DNA of 64,000 bases from Microbacterium telephonicum (GTDB lineage: Bacteria; Actinomycetota; Actinomycetes; Actinomycetales; Microbacteriaceae), in the NCBI RefSeq assembly GCF_003651225.1, contig NZ_RCDB01000001.1, forward strand, positions 496,001 through 560,000, in the 5' to 3' direction. Shown in pieces: positions 15,951-24,087 of this stretch (the stretch's first letter is position 1; each line of letters starts with the position of its first letter). Both the position numbers and the translations under genes were made by a program. The notes under the pieces were generated by a model. That model did not search any database. It was not told the origin of the DNA and worked only from the letters and a program-made list of their open reading frames with translations.

Positions 15951-16341
15951 GGCCAAGGCCGCATCGACCTCGCTCGGGGATCTTCTCGGCGAGGTCTCTC
16001 GCGACATCTCGACGCTGATGCGTCAGGAGGTCGCTCTCGCCAAGGCCGAGTTGAAGGAGTCCGCGACGAAATCGGCGAAGGGCGCCGGATTGATGGGCGC
16101 TGCCGGCTATGGCGCCGTGATGGCCGTGTTCTTCCTGTCGTTCGCGCTGTGGTCGACCTTGGCGACCATCATGGGCGGCGGCTGGGCCGGCGTGGTGGTC
16201 GCGCTGATCTGGGCGGTGATCGCCCTGATCCTGTTCTTCGTCGGCCGCAATCAGTTCAAGGACGTCAACGGGGTGCCACAGACCGTGGAGACCCTCAAAG
16301 AAATACCGGAAACAGTGAAGAGGAATGAGGAGAACCGATGA
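15928..16341 (+). CDS. Holin-X/phage-holin-like family membrane protein
   Basis: 137 aa from ATG 15928, which overlaps the previous gene by 23 bp and has an upstream GGAGG. A soluble helix with RQEVALAKAELKE (about 32-44) is followed by two membrane helices (about 58-80 and 85-110) and a short tail. This is the actinobacterial holin-X (PF07332) pattern. Despite the name these are chromosomal membrane proteins of unknown function. No phage genes occur nearby. Confidence 0.85.
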   Translation: MTDPTPSEAKAASTSLGDLLGEVSRDISTLMRQEVALAKAELKESATKSAKGAGLMGAAGYGAVMAVFFLSFALWSTLATIMGGGWAGVVVALIWAVIALILFFVGRNQFKDVNGVPQTVETLKEIPETVKRNEENR

Positions 16342-16901
16342 GCGATTCACCCGATGAGATCCGTGCCGACATCGAACGGACCCGCAGAGAGCTGGGCGGA
16401 GACGTCGACGCACTGGCGGACAAGGTCAATCCGTCGAAGATCGTCGATCGTCAGGTCGACCGGGTACGCGGCGTCTTCGGGTCGGTCCGGGACCGCGTCA
16501 TGGGCGCCGCCGATGACGCCGAATCCTCGCTGTCCGGCGCGGCGTCGAGCGTGGGCGATGTCAAGGACCGCGTCGTGGCGAAGGCTGAGGGCAATCCGCT
16601 CGCGGTCGGCCTGATCGCGTTCGGTGTGGGTCTCGTCGTGGCCTCGCTGATCCCGGCGTCGTCGAAGGAGAAAGACCTGGCGGCAACCGTGAAGGATCAG
16701 GCCCAGCCTCTGGTCGACGAGGTGACGGACGTCGCCAAGGAGGTCGGAGAGCACCTCAAGGAACCGGCCCAGGATGCCGTGACCGCCGTGAAGGAGTCCG
16801 CACAGGACTCCGCCGACGTCGTCAGAGGTGAGGCCGAAGCGGCGGCGGACGAGGTCAAGGACCGGGCACAGCAGGCGCGAGAGAACATCTCCGGAAGCTG
16901 A
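16338..16901 (+). CDS. DUF3618 domain protein
   Basis: 187 aa. The family signature DEIRADIERTRRELGGDVDA (about 5-24) opens the protein. A single membrane helix (AVGLIAFGVGLVVASLIP) is followed by a long Ala/Val/Glu/Lys amphipathic helix (about 120-185). The start overlaps the holin-X stop by 4 bp. The trio 15222-16901 is a transcription unit closed by a strong hairpin. The function is unknown. Confidence 0.88.
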   Translation: MSDSPDEIRADIERTRRELGGDVDALADKVNPSKIVDRQVDRVRGVFGSVRDRVMGAADDAESSLSGAASSVGDVKDRVVAKAEGNPLAVGLIAFGVGLVVASLIPASSKEKDLAATVKDQAQPLVDEVTDVAKEVGEHLKEPAQDAVTAVKESAQDSADVVRGEAEAAADEVKDRAQQARENISGS

Positions 16902-16913
16902 TCCAGGACAACC

Positions 16914-16943
16914 GGGCGGGCCCGCGGCAACGCGGGCCTGCCC
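16914..16943 (+). terminator. GC-rich hairpin with GCAA tetraloop
   Basis: Arms GGGCGGGCCCGCG (16914-16926) and CGCGGGCCTGCCC (16931-16943) pair over 13 bp with a single G-T wobble, around a GCAA loop. The hairpin lies 13 bp after the DUF3618 stop and just before the BrkB ribosome-binding site. It may attenuate rather than fully stop transcription into BrkB. Confidence 0.7.
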
Positions 16944-16960
16944 CCATCCCAGGAGAACCG

Positions 16961-18031
16961 ATGGCCACCGCTGAGCCCGCATCCCGTCCGCCGACACCCG
17001 ACCCCGACGCGTCCCGCAAACCCGAATCGCCGACCGACCTGCATCCGCGGTCGTGGCGATACGTGCTGCGCAAGACGATCCGCGAGTTCTCGTCGGACCA
17101 GTGCACCGACATCGCCGCCGCATTGACCTACTACGCGGTGCTGTCGGTCTTCCCAGGCCTGATCGCGGTCTTCTCGCTGCTCGGCGTGTTCGGCCAGGGC
17201 CAGGCAGCGAGCGACGCCGTGCTCGACATCGTCGATCAGGTGGCCCCTGGTGACACCGCCGCAGCCATCCGCGGTCCCATCGAGCAGATCGCCGGTTCAC
17301 CTGCCGCCGGATTCGCACTCCTGACCGGCATCGTTCTGGCGATCTGGTCCGCATCCGGCTATGTCGGAGCGTTCAGTCGTGCCATGAACCGCATCTACGA
17401 GATCGAAGAAGGCCGCCCGTTCTGGAAGCTCAAGCCGACGCAGCTCGCCGTGACGGTCATCGCCATCGTGCTCCTCGTCATCGCGGCGTTCATCCTCATC
17501 GTCTCCGGTCCGGTCGCCGCAGCGCTGGGCGATGCATGGGGTCTCGGTGAGGCCGCGCAGACGGCATGGGCCATCGTCAAGTGGCCGGTACTCGCTCTGA
17601 TCGTCGTGCTGATCGTCGCCATCCTCTATTACGCGACCCCCAACGCCCGGCAACCCAAGTTCCGTTGGCTCAGCATCGGCGCTCTCCTCGCGATCATCGT
17701 GCTCGCGTTGGCCACGTCGGGATTCGGGTTCTATGTCGCGAACTTCTCCCATTACGACCGGACGTACGGGTCGCTTGCGGGGGTGATCGTCTTCCTTCTC
17801 TGGCTGTGGATCGCGAACCTCGCGCTGCTGTTCGGAGCCGAGTTCGATGCCGAACTCGAGCGTGGCCGGCAACTGCAGGCGGGGATCGCGGCGGAGGAGG
17901 ACATCCAACTGCCGCCGCGCGACACCCGAAAGAGCGAGAAGACGGCGCAGCAGGAGCGCGACGATGTCGATGCCGGGCGTGAAATCCGCACCCGCGCCAC
18001 CGCCGACAGCCCACGCGGCGTGCAGGAGTAG
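16961..18031 (+). CDS. YihY/BrkB family membrane protein
   Basis: 356 aa with an AGGAGAA ribosome-binding site. The family pattern is clear: DIAAALTYYAVLSVFPGLIA at about 49-68, a second pair of helices with SGYVGAFSRAMNRIYE, then YYATPNARQPKFRW and ending FLLWLWIANLALLFGAEFDAE. Six membrane helices are predicted. YihY/BrkB proteins are common inner-membrane proteins without a settled function; the old ribonuclease BN label is wrong. The C-terminal 60 residues are charged and cytoplasmic. Confidence 0.9.
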   Translation: MATAEPASRPPTPDPDASRKPESPTDLHPRSWRYVLRKTIREFSSDQCTDIAAALTYYAVLSVFPGLIAVFSLLGVFGQGQAASDAVLDIVDQVAPGDTAAAIRGPIEQIAGSPAAGFALLTGIVLAIWSASGYVGAFSRAMNRIYEIEEGRPFWKLKPTQLAVTVIAIVLLVIAAFILIVSGPVAAALGDAWGLGEAAQTAWAIVKWPVLALIVVLIVAILYYATPNARQPKFRWLSIGALLAIIVLALATSGFGFYVANFSHYDRTYGSLAGVIVFLLWLWIANLALLFGAEFDAELERGRQLQAGIAAEEDIQLPPRDTRKSEKTAQQERDDVDAGREIRTRATADSPRGVQE

Positions 18032-18037
18032 GCCACG

Positions 18038-18487
18038 CTACGGGGCGATGCCGCGGCCGATGCGGTCGAGGAGGTCCTCCAGCGACGCCTCGAACTCCGC
18101 GTCTCCGCGATCCTCACTCAGCAGCGGTCGCAGCCGGCGCACCTGCGGGGCGGCCTCCAGGCCGGCCGCGTCGGAATCGGAGTCGGCACCGTCGTCAGGG
18201 CCGTTGCGCGCCCCATCCTCGCGACCGGTCGACGCGCCCCGGACGGCGGACTCCAACAGAAGCAGCCCCAGCAGGAAGCTGGTGAACGACCGGTAGGCGT
18301 CGACGGCCTGCTCATCCGTGAATCCCTGCCGGATGAGCGTGTCGAGAAACGCGTCGACGACTTCGATGCTGCGCAGCGGCGGACGCAGCCACGGTGCGGC
18401 GGGATGGCGGGTGGCCACCAGCGGGAACGCCCGCGGATGCTCGATGGCGATGGAACGGATCTCGTGCGCCAGGTTCTGCAGAAATTC
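18038..18487 (-). pseudogene. Remnant of a TetR-family regulator (C-terminal ligand-binding domain only)
   Basis: The frame directly after the MarR stop reads EFLQNLAHEIRSIAIEHPRA and continues as TetR_C-type helices (VVDAFLDTLIRQGFTDEQA, FTSFLLGLLLLESAV). That is the C-terminal domain of a tetracycline-repressor-like protein. The DNA-binding N-terminus is missing: the frame is cut at the MarR TGA (18488-18490) and shares its reading frame. A GTG at 18418 could give a 126-aa product, but it lacks a ribosome-binding site and would begin in mid-domain. I read this as a TetR gene truncated by a rearrangement that joined it to MarR. Confidence 0.7.
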
Positions 18488-18928
18488 TCAGCCCCTTCTT
18501 TTCGCGAGAAGCTCGGCCAGGCGACGAAGCTCCGACGTGCGCAGACCGTCGAAACGGGGCGCCAGGCGGGCAACCTGGTCGTGCTCGAATGTCCCGACCT
18601 GGGCCCGGGCGTCGGCCGTGAGCGAGATCGCACGCACGCGCGCATCGTCACCCGGCGTAGAGATCTCGACGAGCCCGAGCTCGCGCAACCCGGCGACCAG
18701 CTGGGTGACCGCTCCCGGCGTGACAGTCAGGGCCCCCGCGAGGGCGCCGGCGGAGATCGGCTCGGGCGCGTGGGCGATCACGAACAGTACCTCGAGCTGG
18801 CTGCGCGAAAGGTGGTGCGATCCGAAGGGCCGCGACCGGCCCGCGGTGAGTTCGCGTCCGATCTGGGCCGCCTCCTCCAGCACCTTTGCGATCAACGTGA
18901 AGCGATCGAGCATCTCATCCACTGACAA
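18488..18928 (-). CDS. MarR-family transcriptional regulator
   Basis: 146 aa. The winged helix-turn-helix covers about residues 43-115: LSRSQLEVLFVIAHAPEPIS, ALTVTPGAVTQLV and the wing STPGDDARVRAISLT. N- and C-terminal helices would form the dimer interface. It diverges from the small gene at 19070. An AT-rich imperfect palindrome at 18990-19000 overlaps its probable -10 region. The inducer is unknown. The stop codon directly abuts the TetR remnant. Confidence 0.9.
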   Translation of the reverse strand: MSVDEMLDRFTLIAKVLEEAAQIGRELTAGRSRPFGSHHLSRSQLEVLFVIAHAPEPISAGALAGALTVTPGAVTQLVAGLRELGLVEISTPGDDARVRAISLTADARAQVGTFEHDQVARLAPRFDGLRTSELRRLAELLAKRRG

Positions 18929-18989
18929 ACGGCATCCGTCCGACGAACCGGTCGTGGTGAGGATGAGAGTGCGATCCTGGGCACGCAGA

Positions 18990-19000
18990 TAGTTTAGCTA
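18990..19000 (-). promoter_or_regulatory. Candidate MarR operator overlapping the -10 box
   Basis: TAGTTTAGCTA is an imperfect palindrome in otherwise GC-rich DNA. On the minus strand it contains TAAACT, a TANNNT-type -10 element, 62-67 bp upstream of the MarR start. This would fit autorepression. The evidence is positional only. Confidence 0.35.
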
Positions 19001-19069
19001 GTGAAGGAAGCGGCTCGTGTCGAGTGTCGGTATCCTGAATGCGCCCATCGAGCGTGTGAGAGGAATGAC

Positions 19070-19432
19070 ATGCCGTATCGCGACCGTGCGCACGTCGAGC
19101 GCTGGCTCTCGGACTTCTGGGAGACGCACATTGTGCTCAGCGAGAAGCTCTCCGTCGTCGACGATGGTTTCACCCCGTCGCAGGACAGCGGCCTCGTCGT
19201 CGCTGCGCTCAACCGCACCCCGGGTGTGTCGTTCCTGAGCGTGGCGCACGTCGACGGTCAGCCGCGGTGGCGCGTGACCTTCGAACCGCGCTCCGAGACG
19301 ATCCAATTGGATGCCGACGGCGTTCGCGAGCTCGCGCGGGAGATCGGCGGACTCGGGGAACTGTGCGCCTATCTGCAGCAGCGCACAGACGAGGCGCGCG
19401 ATCACGGTCGACCTTCACCGCCACGCGCGTGA
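19070..19432 (+). CDS. Conserved hypothetical small protein
   Basis: 120 aa from ATG 19070, preferred over the frame start at 19001 because GAGAGGA lies just upstream and TATCCT (19031-19036) could be its -10. It has no signal peptide or membrane segment and no motif I recognise. Its Trp-rich start (ERWLSDFWETH) and mixed alpha/beta pattern look like a folded cytoplasmic protein. It diverges from MarR and could be a target of it. Confidence 0.65.
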   Translation: MPYRDRAHVERWLSDFWETHIVLSEKLSVVDDGFTPSQDSGLVVAALNRTPGVSFLSVAHVDGQPRWRVTFEPRSETIQLDADGVRELAREIGGLGELCAYLQQRTDEARDHGRPSPPRA

Positions 19433-19455
19433 CGCGGTGCACCTCACAACCCGCC

Positions 19456-19488
19456 GTGACGGCGCAGAGCGACCGGAAGCGCCGTCAC
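19456..19488. terminator. Bidirectional hairpin terminator
   Basis: GTGACGGCGC (19456-19465) and GCGCCGTCAC (19479-19488) form a perfect 10-bp stem with a 13-nt loop. It lies between the convergent genes ending at 19432 (+) and 19499 (-). Confidence 0.75.
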
Positions 19489-19498
19489 ACGCCGCGTG

Positions 19499-21160
19499 TC
19501 AGGTGACCCGGCCGTCACCCGGACGGCTGACCCGCAGCCAGCGGTAGTCGTACGCCGAAACGTCCAGCTCGATGCGCCCGCGCTCATCGAGGGGCAGGCG
19601 CTCCGAGCCGAGCAGGTCGACCAGCATCGATCCCGCCGGCTCGTCGCCCAATGCGAACGCGATCCGGCTTGGCACGTCGGCGAAGTTGTGGACCGCGATC
19701 ATCCGCCCCACGTCCGCCCGCAGCGAATGCACCAGCACCGAGGTGACATCCTGGTCGATCGGCTCGAAACGGCCCCAGCCGAGCTCGGGTGAGATGCGGT
19801 ACCGCGCGATCAGGTCGCGCATGAAGTGCAGCAGGGACCCCCGGTCTTCCAGCTGCGCGGCCACGTTGACGAACGCCGGCGCATAGCCGTCTCCTGGTGG
19901 CGTCGCGACGAGCCGTGAGGGTGCAGCATCCGAGAACCCGCCGTTGCGGTCGCGGGACCACTGCATGGGTGTGCGCACCGACTCTCGACCGGCGATCTCG
20001 GTGTTCTCGCCCATCCCGATCTCCTCGCCGTAGAAGAGGACGGGGGTTCCCGGCAGGGTGAACAGCAGGCTGTAGGCCATCCGGATGCGGCGCGGGTCGC
20101 CGCCGAGCATCGGAGGCAGCCGCCGGGTGATTCCGCGACCGAACACGCGTTGACGCTCGTCGGGGGCGAAGGCGTCGAACACCTCCTGCCGCTCGGCGTC
20201 GCTCAGCTTGTCGAGCGTCAGCTCGTCGTGGTTGCGCAGGAAGTTCGCCCACTGGGCCTCGTCGGGAATCAGAGGTCGCGCGGTCAGCGCCGTCACCAGC
20301 GAAGCCGGGTCGGCGCGAACGAGGGAGAGGTAGATCGCCTGCATCCCCACGAAATCGAACTGCATCGACAGCTCGCCGGCGCCGTCGCCGAAGTAGGCGC
20401 GCTGCTCGTCGTACGGCAGGTTGACCTCGCCGAGCAGGATCGCCTCGCTCGACCGGCGCTGCAGGAAGGCGCGGATGTCGCGGAGGAGGTCATGCGGGTC
20501 GGCGATGTCAGCCCCCTCCGGCACCTCGAGCAGGAACGGGACGGCGTCGACGCGGAAACCGGAGACGCCCAGCTGCAGCCAGAACCCGATGGTCTTGGCG
20601 ATCTCGTCGCGCACCCTCGGATTGGCGATGTTCAGGTCGGGCTGGTGCTCGTAGAAGCTGTGCTGGTACCACTCGCCGGACTTCTCGTCGAGCTCCCAGA
20701 CGCCGTCGGCCTGACCCGGGAACACGGCGTTGACCTGACCCTCCGGCGGCGGGTCGGAGCGCCACACGTAGAAGTCGCGGAACGGGGAGTTCTTGCTGCG
20801 TTTGGCGGCGCGGAACCACGGATGCCGGTCGGAGGTGTGGTTCACCACGAGGTCGACGATCACGCGGATGCCCCGGTCCCGCGCCGTGCGGATCACCTCG
20901 ACCAGGTCGCCGTGGCTCCCGTAGCGCGGATCGACGCCGTAGAAGTCGGTGACGTCGTACCCGTCGTCCAGGTCGGGGGACGGATAGAACGGCATGAGCC
21001 ACAGGCACGTGATGCCCAGCTGCGCCAGGTAGTCGATCCGCCGCCCCAGCCCTTCGAAATCGCCGACCCCGTCGCCGTTGCCGTCCAAGTAGGTCTCGAC
21101 GTCGAGGCAGTACACGACGGCGCTCTTCCACCACAGGTCGCTGGTGTCGGTGATCTTCAT
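19499..21160 (-). CDS. GH13 alpha-glucosidase/trehalose-synthase-like enzyme
   Basis: 553 aa. GH13 motifs are in order: VVNHTSDRHPWF (region I, about 107), GFRVDAVPFL (nucleophile Asp about 203), LLGEVNLP (acid/base Glu about 246) and FLRNHDELTLD (region IV Asp about 317). The start DLWWKSAVVYCLDVETYLD and the QPDLN motif are close to trehalose synthase (maltose isomerising) rather than amylases. It begins inside the stop of the upstream flavin oxidoreductase (ATGA), so they are co-transcribed. It is cytoplasmic with no signal peptide. It probably acts on maltose/trehalose or glucosyl donors; the exact subfamily is unresolved. Confidence 0.85.
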   Translation of the reverse strand: MKITDTSDLWWKSAVVYCLDVETYLDGNGDGVGDFEGLGRRIDYLAQLGITCLWLMPFYPSPDLDDGYDVTDFYGVDPRYGSHGDLVEVIRTARDRGIRVIVDLVVNHTSDRHPWFRAAKRSKNSPFRDFYVWRSDPPPEGQVNAVFPGQADGVWELDEKSGEWYQHSFYEHQPDLNIANPRVRDEIAKTIGFWLQLGVSGFRVDAVPFLLEVPEGADIADPHDLLRDIRAFLQRRSSEAILLGEVNLPYDEQRAYFGDGAGELSMQFDFVGMQAIYLSLVRADPASLVTALTARPLIPDEAQWANFLRNHDELTLDKLSDAERQEVFDAFAPDERQRVFGRGITRRLPPMLGGDPRRIRMAYSLLFTLPGTPVLFYGEEIGMGENTEIAGRESVRTPMQWSRDRNGGFSDAAPSRLVATPPGDGYAPAFVNVAAQLEDRGSLLHFMRDLIARYRISPELGWGRFEPIDQDVTSVLVHSLRADVGRMIAVHNFADVPSRIAFALGDEPAGSMLVDLLGSERLPLDERGRIELDVSAYDYRWLRVSRPGDGRVT

Positions 21161-22140
21161 GCGGTGACCTCCTCGCGCAGCCGGGGGAGCAGAGTGGACG
21201 CGGCGACGTCGAGGAAGGCGTCTTGGTCCTCGCCGACGTGGTGCAGATAGACGCGGTCGAAGCCGATGCGCACGAGATCGGCCACCCGGTCGGCCAGCGA
21301 TACCGGGTCAGCGTCGATCAGCACCGCCTGGCGCAACCGCTGCTCGAACTCCCGCTCATCCAACTGGGCGGCGAGCGTGTCGAAATCGTCCGGCTGCTCG
21401 AGATCCCAGGTGAGCGGCGGAGTCACGACGCCGTTCGACCATTCGTGGCGGGCGAGAGCGTAGGCGGCGGCCTCCGTCTCGGCATAGCTGACGTGCACCT
21501 GCAGGATGCACGGTCCGCGACCGCCGTTCGAACGGTATGCGTCGACGACCTCGGCGAGCGCCTGCGGTGACTGCGCGACCGTCGCCAGACCCTCGGCCCA
21601 CGACGTCGCCCAGCCAGCGGTCTCCGGGCTGACCGCGGTGGCCAGCAGCGGAGGAGGGGCGGCGGGACGCGTCCACAGTCGGGCGTGGTGCACCTCGACG
21701 AGTCCACTGTGCGTCACCTCTTCGCCGTCGAAGAGCCGCCGGATGATCTCGACGCATTCGAACAGCCGGGCGTTGCGCACGTCCTTGTCGGGCCACCGGG
21801 CGCCGGTGATGTGCTCGTTCATGTTCTCTCCGCTGCCGAGCGCCGCCCAGAAGCGGTTCGGGAACATCTCGGCCAGTGTCGCGAACGCTTGAGCGACGAT
21901 CGCGGGGTGATACCGCTGTCCCGGCGCGTTCACCATCCCGATCGGGTAGTCGGTTCGTGCCAGGGCGGCGCCCAGCCAGCTGAGGGCGAACCCGGATTCG
22001 CCCTGCCGTGGGTTCCACGGCGCGAAGTGGTCGGAGCACATGGCGCCGTCGAAGCCGGCCCTTTCCGCCTGTTCGGCGGCTCGCAGCAGGAAGCTCGGAG
22101 GTCGCTGTTCATGTGAGCAGTGGAAGCCGACGAAGACCAT
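21157..22140 (-). CDS. TIGR03885-type LLM-class flavin oxidoreductase
   Basis: 327 aa, TIM-barrel luciferase-like family. Visible features are GFHCSHEQRPPS at the start, DGAMCSDHFAPW, ALGSGENMNEH and DRVYLHHVGEDQ near the end. The TIGR03885 group is described as a probable non-F420 flavin oxidoreductase. Its constant neighbour is the GH13 enzyme, with which it overlaps by 4 bp here, so the two may act on one glycoside-linked substrate or in the same stress response. The substrate is unknown. Confidence 0.85.
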   Translation of the reverse strand: MVFVGFHCSHEQRPPSFLLRAAEQAERAGFDGAMCSDHFAPWNPRQGESGFALSWLGAALARTDYPIGMVNAPGQRYHPAIVAQAFATLAEMFPNRFWAALGSGENMNEHITGARWPDKDVRNARLFECVEIIRRLFDGEEVTHSGLVEVHHARLWTRPAAPPPLLATAVSPETAGWATSWAEGLATVAQSPQALAEVVDAYRSNGGRGPCILQVHVSYAETEAAAYALARHEWSNGVVTPPLTWDLEQPDDFDTLAAQLDEREFEQRLRQAVLIDADPVSLADRVADLVRIGFDRVYLHHVGEDQDAFLDVAASTLLPRLREEVTA

Positions 22141-22365
22141 GACGCCAGCCTGCGGCCTGCATGCCGGCAGGGAAACGCCCTTGCGGGCGTTGGCGTCCGA
22201 CGCTACGACACCGACGCGTGACCCTTCGTCGCGACAGGCTCATGACGGCGGACGCGGCGAATCTTCGGCCGTGCGTCGTGCCGTGTCAAGGCGTCGACAA
22301 CGCCGGCCATGTGGATCATGCTCGACACGTCGCCGGACCCTCCGGCGCGCCACTCGGGAGAGACC

Positions 22366-22479
22366 ATGCGCGAAGCGAAAACAGGAGAAGCAGGGATGCG
22401 CGCGATGTTCGCCGTGTGGTCGGGGATCATCGCGGTCGGGCTCGCCGTGATGATAGCACTGCCGCTGGCGGGCCGTTGA
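22366..22479 (+). CDS. Single-helix membrane miniprotein
   Basis: 37 aa. ATG 22366 follows a GGGAGAG ribosome-binding site. The sequence is a short charged start, then one hydrophobic helix (AVWSGIIAVGLAVMIALPL). It ends 1 nt before the ATG of the DUF6766 gene, so it should be translationally coupled to it and may be a subunit or leader peptide for that membrane protein. An alternative start at ATG 22396 gives 27 aa. Confidence 0.6.
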   Translation: MREAKTGEAGMRAMFAVWSGIIAVGLAVMIALPLAGR

Positions 22480-22480
22480 G

Positions 22481-23155
22481 ATGCGGTTCCTGCGCGACAA
22501 CGGGCTCAGCCTCGCCTTCTTGGCCATCTTCCTGGCCGCGCTCGTCGGCCAATCTTTCGCCGGACTGGCGAACACGAACGAGGAGCTCGCGATGCACGGC
22601 CTGCCCGCGGTCGGGTATCTCGAGTTCGTCACCTCCTCCGACTTCCTCGTCGACGTCGCCGAGAACTGGCAGTCGGAGTTCCTGCAGTTCTTCCTGTTCA
22701 TCCTCGGCACGATCTGGCTGGTGCAACGCGGATCCCCCGAGTCGAAGAAGCCCGGCGACGAGGGCGTCGGCTCGGACGAGGAGCAGCTCGTCGGCGAGTA
22801 CGCCCGCGCGGACTCGCCGCGTTGGGCGCGTGCACGCGGCGTGCGCGGGTGGCTCTACGCGAACTCGCTGCTGATCGTGATGGGCGCGGTGTTCGTCCTC
22901 TCGTGGTTCGCGCAGTCGTTGGCGGGGCACATCGTGGCCAATGAGGAAAACGCGGAGCACGGGATGCCGCCGGAGACCTGGATCTCCTACGTGATGTCGG
23001 CGGAGTTCTGGAACCGTACGCTGCAGAACTGGCAGTCCGAGTTCCTCGCGGTGGGGGCCATGGTGGCCTTCGCGATCTACCTCCGCCAGCGCGGATCGAG
23101 CGAGTCGAAGCCCGTCGGCACGCCGCACGGCACCAGCAGTGTCGAAGCCGAGTAG
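22481..23155 (+). CDS. DUF6766 family membrane protein with internal duplication
   Basis: 224 aa. Two halves repeat the same design. NGLSLAFLAIFLAALVGQSFAG...ENWQSEFLQFFLFILGTIWL is followed later by ANSLLIVMGAVFVLSWFAQSLAG...QNWQSEFLAVGAMVAFAIYL. Each half has two membrane helices joined by a loop with a Glu-rich stretch and GLPAVGYLEFV or GMPPETWISYV. The WQSEFL motif is the strongest shared feature. A charged cytoplasmic linker (about 78-125) joins the halves. The role is unknown; it has no ribosome-binding site of its own and depends on coupling with the miniprotein. Confidence 0.85.
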   Translation: MRFLRDNGLSLAFLAIFLAALVGQSFAGLANTNEELAMHGLPAVGYLEFVTSSDFLVDVAENWQSEFLQFFLFILGTIWLVQRGSPESKKPGDEGVGSDEEQLVGEYARADSPRWARARGVRGWLYANSLLIVMGAVFVLSWFAQSLAGHIVANEENAEHGMPPETWISYVMSAEFWNRTLQNWQSEFLAVGAMVAFAIYLRQRGSSESKPVGTPHGTSSVEAE

Positions 23156-24065
23156 CCGGGACGGGGCCCGGGTCGACACGCCGGGCGTCCGGTGGCGGGA
23201 GCGCAGCCCCGTGGTGCGGGCCTGGCGCCTGTGGCGCACCCGGGGCCCGGTCACCTTCCGGGACAAGGTGCGGTACAAGATGCTCCGGGACCACCGTCCG
23301 CTGGTGGTGACCTTCGCCGACAAAGCCGCCGTGCGCGACTACGTCGCGGCCCGCGTGGGCGCGGAGTGTCTGCCTCGCCTCCACCTTCTCGCCGATGACG
23401 CGCGCTCTCTTATGAGCACCGACCTGCCCGAGGAATTCGTCCTCAAGCCCACGCACGGCAGCGGTGCCGCAATCGTGGTCTCGCGGTCGGCGGACCCGAA
23501 CGCCCGCCTGCCGCGCGACGGCAGCTGGGTCTACCGTCACGTGAGCCCCGAGCATGCCCCGCCCGCCGAGCTCGCCCGCATCGCCCAGGACTGGCTGGCG
23601 CAGCTCTACGGCCAGGGCCCGAATCGCGAGTGGGTCTACGGACGGGTGCCGCGCCGCATCCTCGTCGAGGAGTTCCTGGCGGGCGGCGGCGGTGCGATCC
23701 CGCGTGACGTCAAGCTGTTCGTCTTCCATGGGCGCTGCCATTTCATCCAGGTCGACGAGGGCCGGTTCGGTCGTCGTACGCAGGATTTCTTCCGCCCCGA
23801 CTGGACCCCGATGCCACTCAGCGGCGGGCCGCCCTGGGCCGACCCGCCCCCGGTGCGACCGACCCGTCTGGACGGGATGATCCGCCTCGCACAGACGCTC
23901 GCCGCGGAGACGGATTTCGTGCGCGTCGACCTCTATGACCTGCCAGAGCGCATCGTCTTCGGAGAGCTCACGAGCTTTCCGGCCGGGGGTGACAGCCCCT
24001 TCGAGCCCGAGTCGTTCAACGCCGAGTTCGGCCGTCCCTGGGTCGTCCCGCGGCGCTACCGGTGA
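23139..24065 (+). CDS. TupA-like ATP-grasp protein
   Basis: 308 aa, overlapping the DUF6766 gene by 17 bp. Features of the TupA-like ATPgrasp family are FRDKVRYKMLRDHRPL, FADKAAVRDYVA, EEFVLKPTHGSGA (ATP-binding Lys), RRILVEEFL, DVKLFVFHG and DFVRVDLYDLPERIVFGELT. Members ligate amino acids to sugars or teichuronic-type polymers in surface glycan synthesis. It lies next to the GT/GH65 locus and may decorate the glycan made there; that link is inference. Confidence 0.85.
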   Translation: MSKPSSRDGARVDTPGVRWRERSPVVRAWRLWRTRGPVTFRDKVRYKMLRDHRPLVVTFADKAAVRDYVAARVGAECLPRLHLLADDARSLMSTDLPEEFVLKPTHGSGAAIVVSRSADPNARLPRDGSWVYRHVSPEHAPPAELARIAQDWLAQLYGQGPNREWVYGRVPRRILVEEFLAGGGGAIPRDVKLFVFHGRCHFIQVDEGRFGRRTQDFFRPDWTPMPLSGGPPWADPPPVRPTRLDGMIRLAQTLAAETDFVRVDLYDLPERIVFGELTSFPAGGDSPFEPESFNAEFGRPWVVPRRYR

Positions 24066-24087
24066 CCCCCGAGGCCACCTCGCGACC

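Noticed and set aside
15928..16341. Holin-like gene as evidence of a prophage
   Set aside because: The holin-X family is a chromosomal actinobacterial group. No capsid, terminase, endolysin or integrase gene is nearby.
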